Part shown: positions 5,897 through 7,913 of the stretch, in pieces | Numbering within the stretch: position 1 is the first letter of the stretch | Layout: each line of letters begins with the position of its first letter | Assembly: GCA_035315125.1 (NCBI GenBank) | Contig: DATFYI010000089.1 | Span: forward strand, 1 to 7,913 | Direction of reading: 5' to 3' | DNA length: 7,913 nucleotides | Origin: DATFYI01 sp035315125 | GTDB taxonomy: Bacteria; Chloroflexota; Anaerolineae; Anaerolineales; Anaerolineaceae | The notes under the pieces: generated by a model | Seen by the model: the letters and a program-made list of their open reading frames with translations, nothing else | Databases searched by the model: none | What the model was told of the DNA's origin: nothing | Made by a program: the position numbers and the translations under genes

Positions 5897-5942
5897 ATCC
5901 GACAAATGGGCTGAAACGTTTTTCTTTTCGGATTCCATTTGT
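5897..5942. other. Two interleaved inverted repeats between convergent genes
   Basis: ATCCGA (5897-5902) pairs with TCGGAT (5928-5933), and ACAAATGG (5902-5909) pairs with CCATTTGT (5935-5942). The order of arms is 1-2-1'-2', so the stems compete or form an H-type pseudoknot. The intervening CGTTTTTCTTTTCGG is T-rich in the plus direction. The element lies directly after the GPP34 stop and overlaps the stop codon of the convergent CpaE-like frame, so transcription termination for one or both is the simplest role. Confidence 0.4.
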
Positions 5943-6541
5943 TAAAAACTGAGCTTGTAAGCCAGCGAGATGATCGCTAAACCTGCCTCTGATTTTGGCG
6001 CAACGCTGACGAGAGGATCTCCGGTGATTAACGCCCGCACGAACCCGTTGCTGTCAAATGGGATTTCGAAATAGGGCAGGTTGTTGAGGGCTGGCAAGAT
6101 TTTCTTGACCGGCAGCCAGTAGTTGACAAAGATATTATTGATGCCGATTAAGATTTTTCTGGGGTCGTAGCCGAGTTGGTCGAAAATCTTCAACGCATCA
6201 CTGGCAGATTTTACCGAGGCAATTTCCGGCGAAAGCATCAGTAAAATGACGTCCGACCGTTCCAGGATCTCCATGACCGGGTCAGTAAAATGGTTGCCCG
6301 CATCCATAATCAGGTAGGAGGAATGGCCTTGCAAGTAGGGTAATACCATATCAACCATTTGGGGTGTTATTAATTCGGCCTGTGCCGCGCTCAGCGGCGC
6401 CGGCATCAACTGAACCCCCGTGTTGTGTTGGATGAGCAATTGCGCAAGGAAGGTTTCATCCAGCGGTTCGTTTTTTGAATATTTTAAGTCCGCCAGGGTG
6501 ATTTCACTATCTTCTACAACAAGTAAATGCGCTGTTTCCGG
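5942..6541 (-). pseudogene. CpaE/MinD-like ATPase remnant lacking the P-loop
   Basis: The frame is open from 6541 (just after a TAG) to TAA at 5942-5944, about 199 codons, but has no ATG or GTG in its first third. The first usable start is TTG at 6437-6439, with no ribosome-binding site. The protein matches the C-terminal two thirds of CpaE-type ParA/MinD ATPases, which help place Flp/tad pili: LDETFLAQLL, then GVQLMPAPLSAAQAELITP, YLIMDAGNHFTD (Walker B-like strand), SDVILLMLSPEIASVKSA, the KILIGINN strand, the FEIPFDSNGFVRALITGDPL motif and PKSEAGLAI near the end. The N-terminal P-loop (KGGxGKT type) is absent, and none appears in any frame upstream to 6740. The beginning, HLLVVEDSEITLADL, may be a deletion junction. 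A TTG-started P-loop-less protein is possible but less likely. Confidence 0.65.
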
Positions 6542-6657
6542 CTAAATGTATGGCTTGTAACCACATTACAATTTAATGAATGGTGTGCATAAACAAAAAT
6601 GCTTTCAAATTCAATCCAATCTTGAGCGCAGAAAAGATCTGGGTTTCTGAATGGATA

Positions 6658-6726
6658 TTGATCGCCGGCACTAACAAAACCACCTGGCATAAAAACAAGG
6701 TGGTTTTGTTGCCGGCAACGGATCAA
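6658..6726. repeat. Long imperfect inverted repeat (about 24 paired bases)
   Basis: Three paired blocks nest around a 14-base loop (6685-6698): AACAAAACCACC (6673-6684) with GGTGGTTTTGTT (6699-6710), GCCGGC (6664-6669) with GCCGGC (6711-6716), and TTGATC (6658-6663) with GATCAA (6721-6726). Small bulges separate the blocks. The core has A-tract, GC stem, T-tract order on both strands and so could act as a bidirectional terminator. The outer blocks make it longer than a normal terminator and closer to a REP/MITE-like palindromic element. It lies between two minus-strand gene remnants. Confidence 0.6.
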
Positions 6727-6732
6727 ATACGT

Positions 6733-6909
6733 CTAACTGGCAGTCTCGTACCAGACCAGGCCGTTCGTCAAATCCTTCATCAACAGGCGGCGGGCGGTCA
6801 TCAGCTCCAGGTGAGAAATCGTTTCAATGACCGCCATGCGTTGGTCGATCGGGCTGAGGTCATTCCATTGGTTCCCCTTTTTTGACCAGGGAATTGCGGA
6901 TGCAACCTG
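6733..6909 (-). pseudogene. 3' fragment of a gene, resembling an MBL-fold hydrolase C-terminus
   Basis: A frame too short for most gene finders runs from just below a TAG at 6910-6912 to TAG at 6733-6735. It encodes WNDLSPIDQRMAVIETISHL, then ELMTARRLLMKDLTNGLVWY and ETAS. The 'W.DLSPI.QRMAV.ET..HLE' stretch and the ending 'G..WY' look like the C-terminal helical tail of MBL-fold metallo-hydrolase-type proteins as I remember them. The family assignment is tentative, but the composition and amphipathic pattern are those of a real protein. No metal-binding core or start codon with a ribosome-binding site is present; the first ATG (6835-6837) would give only 34 residues. It is best read as the relic of a gene whose 5' part was deleted. 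Confidence 0.45.
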
Positions 6910-6987
6910 CTAGGCAGTTTCTGGCTTGCCCGAAAAGACTTTAAAAATAGCCTACATGCGGTTTTCGTGATGTCTCAGGATTTCAGG

Positions 6988-7512
6988 CTAAAGCGCTTCT
7001 CCAGCAGGCTTACTCCGCATCAGAATAACCCCAAGGGCAATCATACCCAGGCCCTGTCCAAAATTGCCGGCCACGATCATCAACAGCACCATGATCATCA
7101 GCAGCACGCTGACCACCTGAGGGTAAATCCCGGCTCTAAAACTGGCCAGGCCATACAGGAAATAGCCCGTTTGGGTCACGATGCTGGTTTCAGACAGCAG
7201 ATAAGCAATGGCTTTGGCGGTGGGAGAAAGCAAGAGGCCGTTTGAAAACAAATTGTTGCCGGAGATGACCGCGATTAAAGAGAATAGCGTACCAATCAAA
7301 ACAATCCCCAGACTGACATAACCAAACCAACCGGTCTTTATAGCCTGGCGGGCATGCAGGCCGGACAAACCGAAAACAAGCAGTACCCAACAGGCAACTG
7401 CAGCCACGATCAGCGTCCAGCCGGTCAGGGTTTGGAAACTGACCAGGATTTCAAATAACCCGCTTAAAACCAACGCGATTGTGCTCCAATGAATCCGTTC
7501 TTGCACCGTCAT
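6988..7512 (-). CDS. Polytopic membrane protein of unknown function
   Basis: A 174-residue integral membrane protein, not assigned to a family. Hydrophobic segments lie at about 11-28, 32-52, 63-84, 109-128 (weaker), 132-149 and 152-165, suggesting five or six transmembrane helices with very short loops. The longest loop (85-108) contains SGNNLFSNG and STA-type polar residues. Basic residues fall mainly at the N-terminus (QERIHW), at 54-60 (HARQAIK) and at the C-terminus (MRSKP). No signal peptide, catalytic motif or metal cluster is visible. The start at 7510-7512 has only a weak GGGG sequence about 9 bases ahead. It follows the DUF362/ferredoxin gene by 30 bp in the same direction and is likely cotranscribed, which hints at a membrane-linked partner of that redox protein, but this is inference from position only. 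Confidence 0.75.
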   Translation of the reverse strand: MTVQERIHWSTIALVLSGLFEILVSFQTLTGWTLIVAAVACWVLLVFGLSGLHARQAIKTGWFGYVSLGIVLIGTLFSLIAVISGNNLFSNGLLLSPTAKAIAYLLSETSIVTQTGYFLYGLASFRAGIYPQVVSVLLMIMVLLMIVAGNFGQGLGMIALGVILMRSKPAGEAL

Positions 7513-7542
7513 ACCATAATCCCCAGGTTTGGTTAGTGCGGT

Positions 7543-7913
7543 CTAAAGGGTTTCTAACAGCTTGCCTAAAAGCGGTGTTTTCACTGAGATCGCCAATTGA
7601 GGACACAGCTCCTGGCAGCAGAAACAGCGGATGCAGCGCGAATATTTGTAGGTGGGGGTCTTAGTCCGGTCGCCGTCGTGCCAGTTCACTGCCTTGGGCT
7701 TAGCCGGACAGTGGTGGACACACGTTCCGCATTGGTTGCACATTAATGAATCGATCACCGGGCGCGGCGCGATCAAATTTCGCACAAAAGGCACAAAAGT
7801 CGAATCCGTTATTGGCTTGACTGGAGCGCGCACCACCTTGAAATTCTTATTAATGAATTGTTCGAACGGGTCTCCTACCAATTCGATGTTTTCCGGCTGG
7901 GTGGTGCCAAGAC
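7543..7913 (-). CDS. DUF362-family protein with C-terminal 2x[4Fe-4S] domain (5' end outside window)
   Basis: The last 122 or so residues of a larger protein; the frame stays open to the window edge (LGTTQPENIELVGDPFEQF), so its start lies further right. The opening 'IE.VGDPFE' segment and the linker 'F..PFVRNLIAPRPVID' are typical of the end of a DUF362 domain, which is commonly followed by ferredoxin motifs. Two cluster motifs are visible: CNQCGTCVHHCP and CIRCFCCQELCP, both C-x2-C-x2-C-x3-C-P, giving two [4Fe-4S] clusters; the second has one extra Cys. The spacer between them is longer and more polar (NWHDGDRTKTPTYKYSR) than in small bacterial ferredoxins. Role: probable cytoplasmic electron-transfer protein; its partner is unknown. 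It ends 30 bp before the membrane-protein gene. Confidence 0.8.
   Translation of the reverse strand, partial: LGTTQPENIELVGDPFEQFINKNFKVVRAPVKPITDSTFVPFVRNLIAPRPVIDSLMCNQCGTCVHHCPAKPKAVNWHDGDRTKTPTYKYSRCIRCFCCQELCPQLAISVKTPLLGKLLETL

Noticed and set aside
6514..6726. 70-codon minus-strand frame upstream of the CpaE remnant
   Set aside because: It contains no P-loop or recognisable motif and overlaps both the long palindrome and the CpaE frame; it does not restore the missing ATPase N-terminus.

Overview
The window looks like an accessory, partly decayed stretch of a Chloroflexota (probably Anaerolineae-like) chromosome. This placement is an inference. It rests on a very long secreted protein built of Fn3/Ig-like modules with a Thr/Pro/Glu-rich tail of the 'TPTPT' kind, on a bacterial GPP34 (GOLPH3-like) protein, on a CpaE-type ATPase remnant and on a DUF362/ferredoxin protein. 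No rRNA or tRNA is present to settle it. Nearly all genes lie on the minus strand; only the GPP34 gene is convincingly on the plus strand.

Layout. 1-141: the edge of an IS3-type insertion sequence, with the first 24 residues of its OrfA reading out of the window. 142-381: non-coding, with a short sequence repeated at 4181-4215 and a strong hairpin that probably ends the next gene. 382-3435 (minus): a 1017-residue exported surface protein with nine Fn3/Ig-like modules and a tandem-repeat tail. 3436-4231: mostly AT-rich non-coding DNA with inverted repeats, two doubtful tiny minus-strand ORFs (one with a CGHCGK zinc-knuckle-like motif) and a 13-bp tandem duplication. 4232-5080 (minus): a PIG-L/LmbE zinc deacetylase. 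5081-5201: a divergent promoter region. 5202-5876 (plus): a GPP34-family protein. 5877-6987: convergent end, then gene remnants: a CpaE/MinD-like protein lacking its P-loop and a 3' fragment resembling an MBL-fold hydrolase, separated by a long inverted repeat. 6988-7512 (minus): a small polytopic membrane protein. 7543-7913 (minus): the C-terminal part of a DUF362 protein with two [4Fe-4S] motifs, cut by the window edge.

How the genes may fit together. The DUF362 and membrane-protein genes are 30 bp apart in the same direction and are likely one transcript. The PIG-L and GPP34 genes share a 121-bp divergent intergenic region. Both belong to families whose eukaryotic members act in secretory-pathway glycosylation (PIG-L in GPI-anchor synthesis, GOLPH3 in Golgi glycosyltransferase retention), so a shared role in envelope glycan modification is a reasonable but untested idea. 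The IS edge, repeated motif and broken genes point to a region with a history of insertions and deletions. I see no complete defence, CRISPR or secondary-metabolite system.
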